A stretch of 64,000 bases of DNA from Pseudomonas sp. (GTDB lineage Bacteria > Pseudomonadota > Gammaproteobacteria > Pseudomonadales > Pseudomonadaceae). The notes beneath the pieces were generated by a model, which saw only the letters and a program-made list of their open reading frames with translations, did no database searches and was not told where the DNA came from. A program made the translations under genes and the position numbers. Location: positions 124,001 to 188,000 of the forward strand of contig NZ_JAUXXP010000059.1 in NCBI RefSeq assembly GCF_030684895.1. The letters run 5' to 3'. Below, in pieces: positions 1-8,361 of this stretch (positions are counted from its first letter, which is position 1; the number at the start of each line of letters is the position of its first letter).

Positions 1-1052
1 ACGATGGCTTTGGACAGGTCACCGGAGAAACGAATCCCGCCATCGGCGATCAACGGCACACCGGTGCCAGCCAGTGCGGCGGCAACGTTAGCCACGGCGG
101 AGATTTGCGGCACGCCGACACCCGCGACGATGCGCGTGGTGCAGATCGAGCCTGGGCCGATGCCGACCTTGACCGCATCGGCGCCGGCGTCGGCCAGGGC
201 CTTGGCGGCTTCGCCGGTGGCGATGTTGCCGCCGATCACCTGCACGTCCGGGAAGTTCTGCTTGACCCAACGCACGCGGTCGATCACGCCTTTGGAGTGG
301 CCGTGGGCGGTGTCGACGATGATCACGTCAACGCCGGCGTTAGCCAGTGCCGCGACGCGGTCAGCGGTATCGGCACCGGTACCAACAGCTGCACCAACAC
401 GCAGGCGACCTTGGTCGTCCTTGCTGGCCAGCGGGTAGGCTTTGGCTTTTTCGATGTCCTTGACGGTCATCATGCCCTTCAGGTGGAAGGCAGCATCGAC
501 GATCAGGACTTTTTCGATGCGGTGCTTGTGCAGCAGCTCGCGCACCAGGTCTTTGTCGGCACCTTCCGGGACGGTGACCAGACGCTCTTTCGGCGTCATC
601 ACTTCACGCACGGTGGCGTCCAGGCGGTTCTCGAAACGCACGTCACGGGAGGTGACGATGCCGACCAAGTCACCATCGCTCAGCACCGGTACACCGGAGA
701 TGTTGTGCATGCGGGTCAGGTCGAACAGATCACGCACGGTGGCGTCGGCTTCGATGGTGATCGGGTCCTTGACCACGCCCGCCTCGTAGCGTTTGACCTT
801 ACGTACTTCGGCAGCTTGCTGCTCGACGGTCATGTTCTTGTGGATGATGCCGATGCCGCCTTCCTGAGCCATGGCAATCGCCAGACGGGCTTCAGTCACG
901 GTATCCATGGCAGCAGAGAGCAACGGAATATTCAGTTCAATGCCACGGGTCAGACGCGTTTTGAGGCTGACATCCTTCGGCAGAACTTCGGAATAACCTG
1001 GAATAAGTAGAACGTCGTCGAAGGTAAGAGCTTCTTGACTGATACGCAGCAT
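1..1052 (-). CDS. guaB: Inosine-5'-monophosphate dehydrogenase (3' part outside window)
   Basis: Oxidises IMP to XMP with NAD+, the committed step of GMP synthesis in the cytosol. The reading frame opens with ATG at 1052 ([16 protein letters not shown]) and runs off the left edge after about 350 codons; full-length IMPDH is about 490 residues. A CBS-domain pair (roughly residues 95-200, with [20 protein letters not shown]) is followed by the phosphate-binding segment [18 protein letters not shown] and the catalytic Cys loop [10 protein letters not shown] consensus sigma-70 promoter lies 38 bases upstream. guaA would be expected next, outside the window. Identification is firm. Confidence 0.97.
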   Translation of the reverse strand, partial: MLRISQEALTFDDVLLIPGYSEVLPKDVSLKTRLTRGIELNIPLLSAAMDTVTEARLAIAMAQEGGIGIIHKNMTVEQQAAEVRKVKRYEAGVVKDPITIEADATVRDLFDLTRMHNISGVPVLSDGDLVGIVTSRDVRFENRLDATVREVMTPKERLVTVPEGADKDLVRELLHKHRIEKVLIVDAAFHLKGMMTVKDIEKAKAYPLASKDDQGRLRVGAAVGTGADTADRVAALANAGVDVIIVDTAHGHSKGVIDRVRWVKQNFPDVQVIGGNIATGEAAKALADAGADAVKVGIGPGSICTTRIVAGVGVPQISAVANVAAALAGTGVPLIADGGIRFSGDLSKAI

Positions 1053-1089
1053 GGCGGGGGCTCCCGGACGGGAAAATTGGAAGCGCGCC

Positions 1090-1118
1090 ATTATACTCAG
1101 ACGCCCCTCTGCACTCAA
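1090..1118 (-). promoter_or_regulatory. sigma-70 promoter of guaB
   Basis: On the minus strand TTGAGT (1118-1113), a 17-base spacer and a perfect TATAAT (1095-1090) stand 38 bases upstream of the guaB ATG. No purine-repressor operator was recognised. Confidence 0.8.
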
Positions 1119-1180
1119 CGCAAACAATCACATTGCTCTGCACCCGCTTACGCAGCGCTATCCAAGCGCGGAACATGACG

Positions 1181-1200
1181 AATACAATAATGATTCTCAA
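1181..1200 (+). promoter_or_regulatory. Fur-box-like operator before the siderophore receptor gene
   Basis: The segment AATAATGATTCTCAA matches most positions of the Fur consensus GATAATGATAATC and ends 24 bases before the receptor start codon. Iron repression by Fur is the usual control of such receptors, so the match and its location support each other. The palindrome is imperfect in its left half. Confidence 0.6.
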
Positions 1201-1223
1201 AAACACCCGCAATTGAGTAGTAA

Positions 1224-3341
1224 ATGCCTTACAACCGCCTCTCTTACAGCCCACACGCCTGGCGCGCCACCCTGCTCGCCCTCGCCTTGGCACCGACTAC
1301 AAACAGCCTCGCCGCCGAAACCACCAGCCCACTTGAGCTACCCAGCCAGGCCGTTACCGCGCCACGTGAAGCCGCAGACAGCTACACCACACAGACTGCC
1401 AGCACCGCCAGCAAAAGCGCCGTGCCGATCATGCAGGAAGCCCAAGCCGTGCAAGTGGTGACTGAGCAGGTGATCGAGGACTATCAGGTGCAGTCGCTGG
1501 ACGACGCAATGAAGTTCGTCAGCGGCATTACCCAGAGCAATACCCTGGCCGGAACCCAGGATGGCTTCGTCAAACGTGGCTTCGGCAGTAACGCTGACGG
1601 CTCAATTCTGCGTGACGGCATCCGTTCCAGCCTGTCGCGTAACTTCAGCGCCACTACTGAGCGTGTGGAAGTACTCAAAGGGCCGGCCTCCTTGCTTTAT
1701 GGCGCACTGGAGCCTGGCGGCCTGATCAACGTCATCAGCAAACAACCGGAATACCTTCGTTACAGCAAAGTAAGCGGCGAACACTCCAGCTTCGGCGGCG
1801 GCAACCTGTCCTTCGACACCACCGGCCCGCTGGGCGACAGCGGCTTTGCCTACCGCCTGATTGCTGAACGACAGCACGAGGACTATTGGCGCAACTTTGG
1901 TGCGGACAACCACACCCTGATCGTCCCTTCCTTAAGCTGGACCGGCGATGACCTGCGCATCACCCTGGCTTATGAGCGCAAGGAATACTCAGCGCCAATG
2001 GATCGCGGCACGGTGATCGTCAACGGCAGGCCGGCAAATACCAAGTACAACGCACGTTTCAACGAGAGCTGGGCAAAAGCTGAAGGCACCGATGAACTAT
2101 TCACTGCCAAGGTCGAATACCAGCTCAATCCGGACTGGCTGAGCCGCCTGACCTACGGCTGGAACAACGAGCGCTACGACTATGCCGAGGCACGCCCCAG
2201 CGCGCTCAACGCAACCACCGGCGCACTCAGCCGCCGCGCCGATGGCAGCGAACACGACAATCAAACCCAATATCTGGCCTGGGACTGGATCGGTAACAGC
2301 ACGCTGTTCGGCCAACGCCATGACCTGCTAATCGGCGCCGATACCGAGCGCGTCGATAACTTCCGTGGTGATACCTATCGTGGCACGGCAGTGGGCGGTT
2401 TCAATATCTATATGCCTGCCTACGGCAACCTCCCCGAGCCATCGGCGCTGAACAGCGCGCAAAGCGATAGAAACGACCAACTGCACTCACGCTCGCTGTA
2501 TGTGAAAGACAACTGGCACCTCAACGAGCAATGGATAGTGGTGGCCGGCGCTCGCTATCAGCACTTTGAGCAGTTGGTCGAACAAGGCCGTGGCAAAAAC
2601 TACACGAAAACCACCGACCGCCAAGACAAAGCCTTTCTGCCGTTTGCAGGCTTGGTTTACCAGCTCAACCAACAGGTTTCGCTCTACGGCAACTACAGCC
2701 GCTCGTTCGTGCCCAACGCCTCCGACACCGACACTGGGCAGGCATTCGACCCGGAACAAGGGCGCAGCTACGAAGTGGGCGCCAAGCTCGACCTGGGCAA
2801 TGCCCTCACGGCCAGCGCGGCGCTGTTCGATATCGAGAAAGAAAACGTTGTGGTCAGCAACAACGGCACCTCGCAAGCGGCCGGCAAGGTGGGATCGCAG
2901 GGTGTGGAAATCGACGTCAGCGGGCGCATTGCCGAACGCTGGGAGCTGCTCGGCACTTACGCCTACACCGACACGGAAATCCTCGACGACCCGGCCAACC
3001 AAGGCAATGAATTGGTCAATGCTGCGCAAAACACCGCCAGCCTGTACCTCACTCACCATCTGGCCCTGCCCAGTGACGCGGGGCAATGGCGGATTGGCGG
3101 CGGTGCGCGCTATGTCGGCGAGCGCGCGGGGGATAACACCAACAGCTTCTGGCTGGACAGCTACACCGTGGCCGATGCGTTTATCAGCTGGGAAAGCCAG
3201 CTACTGGGCGACAAAACCCGCCTGCAACTGAACGCCCGCAACCTATTCAACCAAGAGTACTACCCCTCCAGCGGCGGCAACCTGCGTGTCGCGGTGGGTG
3301 AACCGCGCGAGCTGCGCCTGTCAGCCAGCGTCGAGTTTTAA
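1224..3341 (+). CDS. TonB-dependent siderophore receptor
   Basis: Outer-membrane gated channel importing a ferric siderophore with energy from TonB-ExbBD. Of 705 residues, the first ~31 look like a signal peptide (Arg, then LLALALAPTTNSLAA). The plug domain follows (VVTEQVIEDYQVQSLDDAM, RDGIRSS, then ERVEVLKGPASLLYG and GGLINVISKQP), then a long beta-barrel ending in aromatic F (SASVEF), as outer-membrane proteins do. There is no N-terminal FecA-type signalling domain and no sigma/anti-sigma pair beside it, so direct Fur control is likely. It stands alone between guaB and xseA; the ligand (ferrichrome- or hydroxamate-like) cannot be told. The Shine-Dalgarno sequence is weak. Confidence 0.92.
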   Translation: MPYNRLSYSPHAWRATLLALALAPTTNSLAAETTSPLELPSQAVTAPREAADSYTTQTASTASKSAVPIMQEAQAVQVVTEQVIEDYQVQSLDDAMKFVSGITQSNTLAGTQDGFVKRGFGSNADGSILRDGIRSSLSRNFSATTERVEVLKGPASLLYGALEPGGLINVISKQPEYLRYSKVSGEHSSFGGGNLSFDTTGPLGDSGFAYRLIAERQHEDYWRNFGADNHTLIVPSLSWTGDDLRITLAYERKEYSAPMDRGTVIVNGRPANTKYNARFNESWAKAEGTDELFTAKVEYQLNPDWLSRLTYGWNNERYDYAEARPSALNATTGALSRRADGSEHDNQTQYLAWDWIGNSTLFGQRHDLLIGADTERVDNFRGDTYRGTAVGGFNIYMPAYGNLPEPSALNSAQSDRNDQLHSRSLYVKDNWHLNEQWIVVAGARYQHFEQLVEQGRGKNYTKTTDRQDKAFLPFAGLVYQLNQQVSLYGNYSRSFVPNASDTDTGQAFDPEQGRSYEVGAKLDLGNALTASAALFDIEKENVVVSNNGTSQAAGKVGSQGVEIDVSGRIAERWELLGTYAYTDTEILDDPANQGNELVNAAQNTASLYLTHHLALPSDAGQWRIGGGARYVGERAGDNTNSFWLDSYTVADAFISWESQLLGDKTRLQLNARNLFNQEYYPSSGGNLRVAVGEPRELRLSASVEF

Positions 3342-3365
3342 TCAGCAACCTAGCTCAGGGATGAG

Positions 3366-3920
3366 CTAAAACAAATCCACCCGCACTAACGAAACCGCAT
3401 AACCCAAGCGCGCAGCAAACTCATCGAGAAAGCTCTGCTTAAAACCGGCATCAGCCCAGTTATTGAAGATAAAACCCAGGTTGGAAAAGCCACAGGGCTG
3501 CAGGAATAAAAAGCCGTTGATGTCATCTTCATGACCACAACGCGGGCAAGTGAAGTTATCCGTATGCCCTGGCATCCACTCATCCAGGCTGTCGAACAGT
3601 GGCCCGCCGATTTCCTTACGACACTGCGCACAGCCCGCCTCCTCAAGAAAGCCAGCGGTCGGCGTATAGATGCAGCGCTTGTAGATAATCTCCAGACCAT
3701 GCACCGCCTGGCCGAACGGCAACAGCTCAGGACGCTCGACTACGCGCCGCGCGCCCTCGGCAATGCCGTAGCCCATGTGCTTATAGGTGCGCCCGCAGGT
3801 GGTTAGTTGCTCTTCGATGATGTTCTGCTTAACCAGCCAACGCACAATCAACCGCGCCCGCGCCTCATGGCCGGGAAAGCTGGAAATCTGCGGCACGATG
3901 ATCGCTTGCTGCTCACTCAT
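3366..3920 (-). CDS. Conserved hypothetical protein with zinc-ribbon cysteines
   Basis: 184 residues, convergent with the receptor gene and divergent from xseA. Two CxxC pairs (C97-C100 and C125-C128, the latter as CPRCGH) suggest a small zinc ribbon in the C-terminal half. The N-terminal part (residues 1-70) is helical with several basic residues, without signal peptide or membrane segment, so the protein is probably cytosolic. I recognise it only as a conserved Pseudomonas protein of unknown role; homologues are sometimes labelled sugar-transporter ATPase, but there is no Walker motif to justify that. Confidence 0.75.
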   Translation of the reverse strand: MSEQQAIIVPQISSFPGHEARARLIVRWLVKQNIIEEQLTTCGRTYKHMGYGIAEGARRVVERPELLPFGQAVHGLEIIYKRCIYTPTAGFLEEAGCAQCRKEIGGPLFDSLDEWMPGHTDNFTCPRCGHEDDINGFLFLQPCGFSNLGFIFNNWADAGFKQSFLDEFAARLGYAVSLVRVDLF

Positions 3921-4025
3921 AACGGGACTCGGTTTGCGCTAAAGGCGCGCAGCTTAATGGGCTCACGGTGACGGTCAAGACCAATCCGCTATGGCCGACA
4001 GAGCAAAGCCTTTATTATGCCGGCC

Positions 4026-5405
4026 ATGATCAAAGATCCCTTCCAACGCCTGAACCTCGACCGCGAGGTGCTCAGCGTCAGTCAACTGAACAACCGCGCA
4101 CGTCTGCTGCTGGAAGATGTATTCGGCGGCATCTGGGTTGAAGGCGAGATATCCAACTTGGCCAAGCCGGCGTCTGGGCATATCTACTTCACCCTGAAAG
4201 ACAGTCAGGCCCAGGTACGCTGTGCATTGTTCCGGCAAAACGCCGCCAAAGTACGCCAAGCCTTGCGTGATGGCCTGGCCGTGAAAGTACGCGGCAAGGT
4301 CTCGTTGTTTGAAGGGCGCGGTGATTACCAGCTGATTCTCGATGCCGTGGAGCCTGCCGGCGACGGTGCGCTGCGTCTGGCGTTCGAGGCATTAAAGGAA
4401 AAACTCAGCGCTGAAGGTTTGTTCGCAGCCGAGCATAAAATCGCCCTACCGCCCCACCCCAAGCGCATCGGCATTATCAGCTCACCGACCGGCGCGGTAA
4501 TCCGCGACATCATCAGCGTATTTCGCCGTCGCGCACCGCAGGTCGAACTAACCCTGATCCCCACCGCCGTGCAAGGCCGTGAAGCCACTGCACAGATCGT
4601 CCGCGCCCTTGGCGTGGCAGACCGCAAGGGTTTCGATGCGCTGATCCTGGCTCGCGGCGGCGGTTCACTGGAAGACCTCTGGTGCTTTAACGAAGAGCCG
4701 GTGGCCCGCGCCATTGCCGCATGCATCACGCCCATCGTCAGCGCCGTGGGCCATGAAACCGATGTGTCCATTGCCGATTTTGTCGCCGACGTGCGCGCGC
4801 CGACGCCTTCTGCCGCCGCTGAGCTGCTGGCCCCCGACAGCAGCGAACTGGTGCAGCGCCTGCATAACCTCAAGCGCCGCCTCAACCTGCGCATGCAACA
4901 CCGCCTAGAGCGCGAACGTATGCGCCTGGAAGGGTTGCAGCGGCGCTTGCGCCACCCTGGCGAACGCCTGCGCCAGCACGCCCAGCGCGTGGATGATCTG
5001 GAGATGCGCCTGACCCGCGCCTTCGCACGCCAGCTGAATAGCCGCCGCGAACGCCTGAAACACTTGCAGACCCGCCTGCTCAGCCTGCACCCGGAACGCA
5101 ACCTCAAGCTGCTCGATCAGCGCCTGCAGGCCCTGGCCGAACGCCTGCAGCGCAGCATGCGCGAAGGTCTCAAACAGCGTCACCTGCAACTGCACAGCCA
5201 GATGCACACCCTGCATGCGGTCAGCCCGCTGGCGACCCTCGGGCGTGGCTACAGCATCCTGCTGGATGAGCGCGGCCGCGCCATCCGCAACGCTGCCGAC
5301 ACCCAGCCAGGTCAACGCTTAAAGGCGCGCCTAGGCAACGGCGAGCTGGATGTGCGAGTTGAAGACAACCATGTGCAGCCGGCCACCCTCTCGCTGCTCG
5401 ACTGA
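4026..5405 (+). CDS. xseA: Exodeoxyribonuclease VII large subunit
   Basis: Catalytic large subunit of ExoVII, which degrades single-stranded DNA in repair and recombination together with XseB. An N-terminal OB-fold (VSQLNNRARLLLEDVFGGIW, residues ~18-110) precedes the nuclease core (PKRIGIISSPTGAVIRDI, ILARGGGSLEDLW, SAVGHETDVSIADFVADVRA) and a long basic coiled coil (~270-400). Length (459 residues) is normal. ATG 4026 (MIKDPFQRL) fits the family start; an in-frame ATG at 4017 would add three residues. xseB is not adjacent. Confidence 0.96.
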   Translation: MIKDPFQRLNLDREVLSVSQLNNRARLLLEDVFGGIWVEGEISNLAKPASGHIYFTLKDSQAQVRCALFRQNAAKVRQALRDGLAVKVRGKVSLFEGRGDYQLILDAVEPAGDGALRLAFEALKEKLSAEGLFAAEHKIALPPHPKRIGIISSPTGAVIRDIISVFRRRAPQVELTLIPTAVQGREATAQIVRALGVADRKGFDALILARGGGSLEDLWCFNEEPVARAIAACITPIVSAVGHETDVSIADFVADVRAPTPSAAAELLAPDSSELVQRLHNLKRRLNLRMQHRLERERMRLEGLQRRLRHPGERLRQHAQRVDDLEMRLTRAFARQLNSRRERLKHLQTRLLSLHPERNLKLLDQRLQALAERLQRSMREGLKQRHLQLHSQMHTLHAVSPLATLGRGYSILLDERGRAIRNAADTQPGQRLKARLGNGELDVRVEDNHVQPATLSLLD

Positions 5406-5429
5406 CCTTTTCGATTTACCTTTTAAAAC

Positions 5430-5455
5430 GGTGGATAAGCTTCGCGTTATCCACC
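5430..5455. repeat. GTGGATAA palindrome between xseA and the M23 peptidase gene
   Basis: GGTGGATAA (5430-5438) pairs with TTATCCACC (5447-5455) across an 8-base loop, followed by CTACGG. There is no T tract, so it is a weak terminator candidate. Small GTGGATAA...TTATCCAC palindromes recur between genes of some gammaproteobacteria as dispersed elements; only this copy was noticed here. Confidence 0.55.
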
Positions 5456-5468
5456 CTACGGATATCCA

Positions 5469-6293
5469 ATGCGCCTGTTCACCCTGCTTACCCTGTTCTG
5501 CCTCGCACTGCCTGTCCACGCCGAAGGCTTTATCAGCCGGCTGCTCAATAAACCGGTGCCGGGCGGCGTGGCCGTGGTTGATCTGGGGCCGGCAAGCAGC
5601 GCACCCACGGTTCGCTATCACAGCAAACCGGTTCTGGTGGTTCACGAAGACCAGCAGCGCTGGATCGCCATCGTCGGCATCCCGCTAAGCATCAAACCGG
5701 GCAGCCAGCAGATCAGCGTCAACGGCAGCCAGACACTGAGCTTTCAGGTCGGCAGTAAGCATTACGTCGAACAGCGCATCACCATCAAGAATCAGCAGCA
5801 GGTCAATCCGAACGCCAAGAACCTTGCGCGTATCGAACGCGAACTGGCCGAACAGACACGTGCCTACCAGCAGTTCAGCGCGCGCCAGCCGAGCAATCTG
5901 CTGTTTGACAGGCCGGTGAACGGCCCGCTATCCAGCCCCTTCGGTTTACGCCGTTTCTTTAACGGCGAGGAGCGCAACCCGCACTCTGGCCTGGACTTCG
6001 CCGCCAGCCGTGGCACTTCGATCAAGGCGCCAGCTGCGGGAAAAGTGATTCTGGTGGGCGATTACTTCTTCAATGGCAAAACCGTATTCGTCGACCACGG
6101 CCAAGGCCTGATCAGCATGTTCTGCCATTTGTCGGTGATTGGCGTGAAGGTGGGCGATGAACTGCCGCGTGGCGGCGTGCTCGGTAAAGTCGGCGCCACT
6201 GGGCGGGCCACTGGCCCGCACCTGCACTGGAACGTCAGCCTGAACGATGCTCGGGTTGACCCGGCAATTTTTATCGGCGCTTTTACGCCATAA
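5469..6293 (+). CDS. Secreted M23 (LytM) family peptidoglycan endopeptidase
   Basis: 274 residues with an N-terminal signal peptide (MRLFTLLTLFCLALPVHA). A beta-rich N-terminal region (~20-110) and a short coiled segment (~115-140) precede the LytM domain (~148-270). Metal-binding and catalytic residues are visible: H172xxxD176, H220 and H251xH253 (GPHLHW). It probably cuts peptide cross-links in the periplasm, or activates amidases if the site is silent, though here the site looks complete. It follows xseA by 63 bases, the usual Pseudomonas arrangement. Confidence 0.9.
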   Translation: MRLFTLLTLFCLALPVHAEGFISRLLNKPVPGGVAVVDLGPASSAPTVRYHSKPVLVVHEDQQRWIAIVGIPLSIKPGSQQISVNGSQTLSFQVGSKHYVEQRITIKNQQQVNPNAKNLARIERELAEQTRAYQQFSARQPSNLLFDRPVNGPLSSPFGLRRFFNGEERNPHSGLDFAASRGTSIKAPAAGKVILVGDYFFNGKTVFVDHGQGLISMFCHLSVIGVKVGDELPRGGVLGKVGATGRATGPHLHWNVSLNDARVDPAIFIGAFTP

Positions 6294-6321
6294 CCGTTCG
6301 TCGACTTGCTCCGTAACTCTT

Positions 6322-6348
6322 TCAAGACCCTTCAGCGCATGCCGATTA
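6322..6348 (+). promoter_or_regulatory. sigma-28 (FliA) promoter of the flagellin-peptidase gene
   Basis: TCAAGACC (6322-6329), an 11-base spacer and GCCGATTA (6341-6348) match the FliA consensus TAAAGTTT-N11-GCCGATAA at 11 of 16 positions, including 7 of 8 in the -10 element, with exact spacing. It lies 48 bases upstream of the flagellin-like ATG, so the gene should be expressed late in the flagellar cascade. Confidence 0.75.
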
Positions 6349-6396
6349 CGTCTGTGACGCCGGGCTTTCCGTCCGGCTGAGTGGGTACGCACGAAG

Positions 6397-8073
6397 ATGC
6401 TGACGGTTAATACCAACATCTCGTCGTCGTTTACACGTCGCCAACTGGAGAGCAACAGCACGGCCCTGAGCACTTCGCTGCAGCGTCTGTCCACGGGACA
6501 ACGCATCAACAGCGCGAAGGACGATGCCGCCGGGCTGCAAATCTCCAACCGTCTGACCTCGCAGGTGCGGGGGCTGAATGTGGCTACGCGCAATGCAAAC
6601 GACGGCATATCGCTGCTGCAGGTAGGTGAAGGCGCGTTGCAAAGCGTCACCGATGCCCTGCAGCGCATTCGCGCGCTCGGTTTGCAGGCCATGAACGGCT
6701 CCAACGGAGCCAGTGAACGCACTGCCTTGGATCAAGAAGCTCAACAGCTGCTGCAAGAGATCAACCGCGTTAACGAAACCACGACCTTTGCTGGCCGTAA
6801 GGTGTTTGACCAAGGCACTTTCTCGGTCCTCGGCGACCTCGATCAGAGGGCCGTGCTCAACGCTCTGAAAGGATTCTGGATCAGCGAGGGTGAACAGCGT
6901 GTGGCCGATGCGTTTGGCCTGAGCGCGGATGGTGCTGAACTGAAAATCACCTTTACCAACGACTCCTCCAGCCAAGCACTGGCTTCTGTTTCAGGCAGTT
7001 CGGGGGCTGGCGGGAAGATCTTTAATCAGGTTCTCAACGTCAACCTCGCCTACTTTGATGCCTCAACCCTGCCCAACGGCGGCAGTACGCCGCAATACAC
7101 CGACCGGGTTATTGCCCATGAAATGGCGCATGCGGTCATGGGCCGCACCATGAACTTTGCCGGACTGCCCAGCTGGTTTATCGAGGGCAGCGCCGAGGCC
7201 GTACAGGGGGCTGATGAGCGACTGGCTGGGGACACCGCTGGCGGCACCAATACGGCGGCCATTCTGGCGGCATTTAACGCTGATGATGTCAGCGGCTCAG
7301 CAGGCTATTCCGGCGGCTATGCCGCCATTCGTTACATGCATGACGAAATCAAGGCGGCGGGCGGCAAGGGCATCAAAGACATCATGGGTTACCTGAAACA
7401 GAACAGCGGCTCGACCCTGGATCAGGCGTTGACCAATGCCAGTAAAGGCGCATTCAGCAGCTTGGCGGACTTCAGCACCCAGTTCAACGCGGATGCGGCG
7501 ACCTACATAGCCGGACTGGACCTGACCAACGCCGATACCGGGGCGATTGGTGGTTTCGATGCTGACGGCGGTAATGTTTTGACTGCTGAGAATGTACTGC
7601 TAAACCAAGGCACAGGCTTCCCCGGCTCACAAGGTTTCAAGCTAGTTGAGCCTGAACTGTTTAACGCCAAGGGCGTAGGCGGCAATACCATCACTCAATT
7701 CCAAGTTGGGGCCGAAGCGTATGAAACCATCCAAGTTGGCTTCAGCTCATTCAGTGCCGACGCAATGGCCCTGAGCCGCCTGGACCTCAGCAAGACGCCC
7801 GGTCTGGCGGTGATGGATATTGATGATGCCCTGGCCTATATCGACCGCCAGCGTGGCTACATGGGGGCACTGCAAAACCGCCTGGAAAGCACGATCAATA
7901 ACCTGCAAAGCATTGCCGAAAACGCTGCAGCTAGCCGCTCCCGGATTCTCGACACTGATTTTGCTGCAGAAACCTCAAACCTGGTTTCTCGCCAGATCAT
8001 TCAGCAAGCCGCGCAAAGCGTACTTGCCCAAGCCAATCAACGGCCGCAAGCCGTGCTAAGCCTGCTCGGTTAA
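6397..8073 (+). CDS. Flagellinolysin: flagellin with an embedded HExxH metallopeptidase
   Basis: 558 residues. The N-terminal ~140 form a typical flagellin D0/D1 ([44 protein letters not shown]) and the C-terminal ~90 the matching half ([19 protein letters not shown], ending in [17 protein letters not shown]). In place of the variable outer domain sits a zinc-peptidase module with H241-E-M-A-H245 and downstream WFIEGSAE (E263/E267), a gluzincin-like arrangement. Flagellins carrying such peptidases (flagellinolysins) are known and form proteolytic filaments; the inserted domain would face outward. The gene is solitary, away from any flagellar cluster, with a FliA-like promoter. There is no signal peptide, as expected for type III export. 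Confidence 0.93.
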   Translation: MLTVNTNISSSFTRRQLESNSTALSTSLQRLSTGQRINSAKDDAAGLQISNRLTSQVRGLNVATRNANDGISLLQVGEGALQSVTDALQRIRALGLQAMNGSNGASERTALDQEAQQLLQEINRVNETTTFAGRKVFDQGTFSVLGDLDQRAVLNALKGFWISEGEQRVADAFGLSADGAELKITFTNDSSSQALASVSGSSGAGGKIFNQVLNVNLAYFDASTLPNGGSTPQYTDRVIAHEMAHAVMGRTMNFAGLPSWFIEGSAEAVQGADERLAGDTAGGTNTAAILAAFNADDVSGSAGYSGGYAAIRYMHDEIKAAGGKGIKDIMGYLKQNSGSTLDQALTNASKGAFSSLADFSTQFNADAATYIAGLDLTNADTGAIGGFDADGGNVLTAENVLLNQGTGFPGSQGFKLVEPELFNAKGVGGNTITQFQVGAEAYETIQVGFSSFSADAMALSRLDLSKTPGLAVMDIDDALAYIDRQRGYMGALQNRLESTINNLQSIAENAAASRSRILDTDFAAETSNLVSRQIIQQAAQSVLAQANQRPQAVLSLLG

Positions 8074-8169
8074 GCGCTCGCAATCGCCGCTACATATTCG
8101 GCACATCACCGCAAAAAAAACCCAAAATAATCAAAAACAAGCAATCCGAAAGCGTTTTTTTATCAATAC

Positions 8170-8198
8170 TTGCACGCTTTACCCTCGCTGGTTAGGGT
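8170..8198 (+). promoter_or_regulatory. Candidate sigma-70 promoter of the leuA leader
   Basis: TTGCAC (8170-8175), a 17-base spacer and TAGGGT (8193-8198) lie just ahead of the leader ORF at 8206. The -10 match is moderate (TAnnnT kept). If used, the leader ORF would start close to the RNA 5' end. Confidence 0.45.
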
Positions 8199-8205
8199 TG
8201 ACGCC

Positions 8206-8283
8206 ATGAATACCCATCACACCCTTATCCTGCTGCGCCAACACACCAATCTCTGCTTGGTCAGCCAGCGACTGCGTGGCTAG
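8206..8283 (+). CDS. Leader peptide upstream of leuA (candidate attenuation control)
   Basis: A 25-codon ORF (MNTHHTLILLRQHTNL then CLVSQRLRG, stop TAG at 8281) ends 78 bases before leuA. Six of its codons are Leu, clustered at L7, L9 and L10 and again at L16, L18 and L23; a Leu-rich short ORF directly ahead of a leucine biosynthesis gene is the hallmark of ribosome-mediated attenuation. I could not find a classical terminator with a T tract between 8283 and 8362, so the mechanism is uncertain and could act on leuA translation instead. The Shine-Dalgarno region is poor (GGTTGACGCC). Confidence 0.6.
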   Translation: MNTHHTLILLRQHTNLCLVSQRLRG

Positions 8284-8361
8284 TTCTTACGCCCACGCCC
8301 TGCCTTATTCTTCAAATTCCGCCCGGCTCGCCGATTGCCGCCGCGCTAAAAGGATTGCCCC

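Noticed and set aside
105..1010. 301-codon open frame opposite guaB
   Set aside because: Antisense shadow with His/Asp/Gly-rich composition typical of high-G+C reverse frames.
3366..3920. Sugar ABC-transporter ATPase label for this gene
   Set aside because: No Walker A, Walker B or signature motif; only zinc-ribbon cysteines.
8283..8361. Rho-independent attenuator before leuA
   Set aside because: No stable stem followed by a T tract; GCGTGG...CCCACGC has a bulge and no T run.
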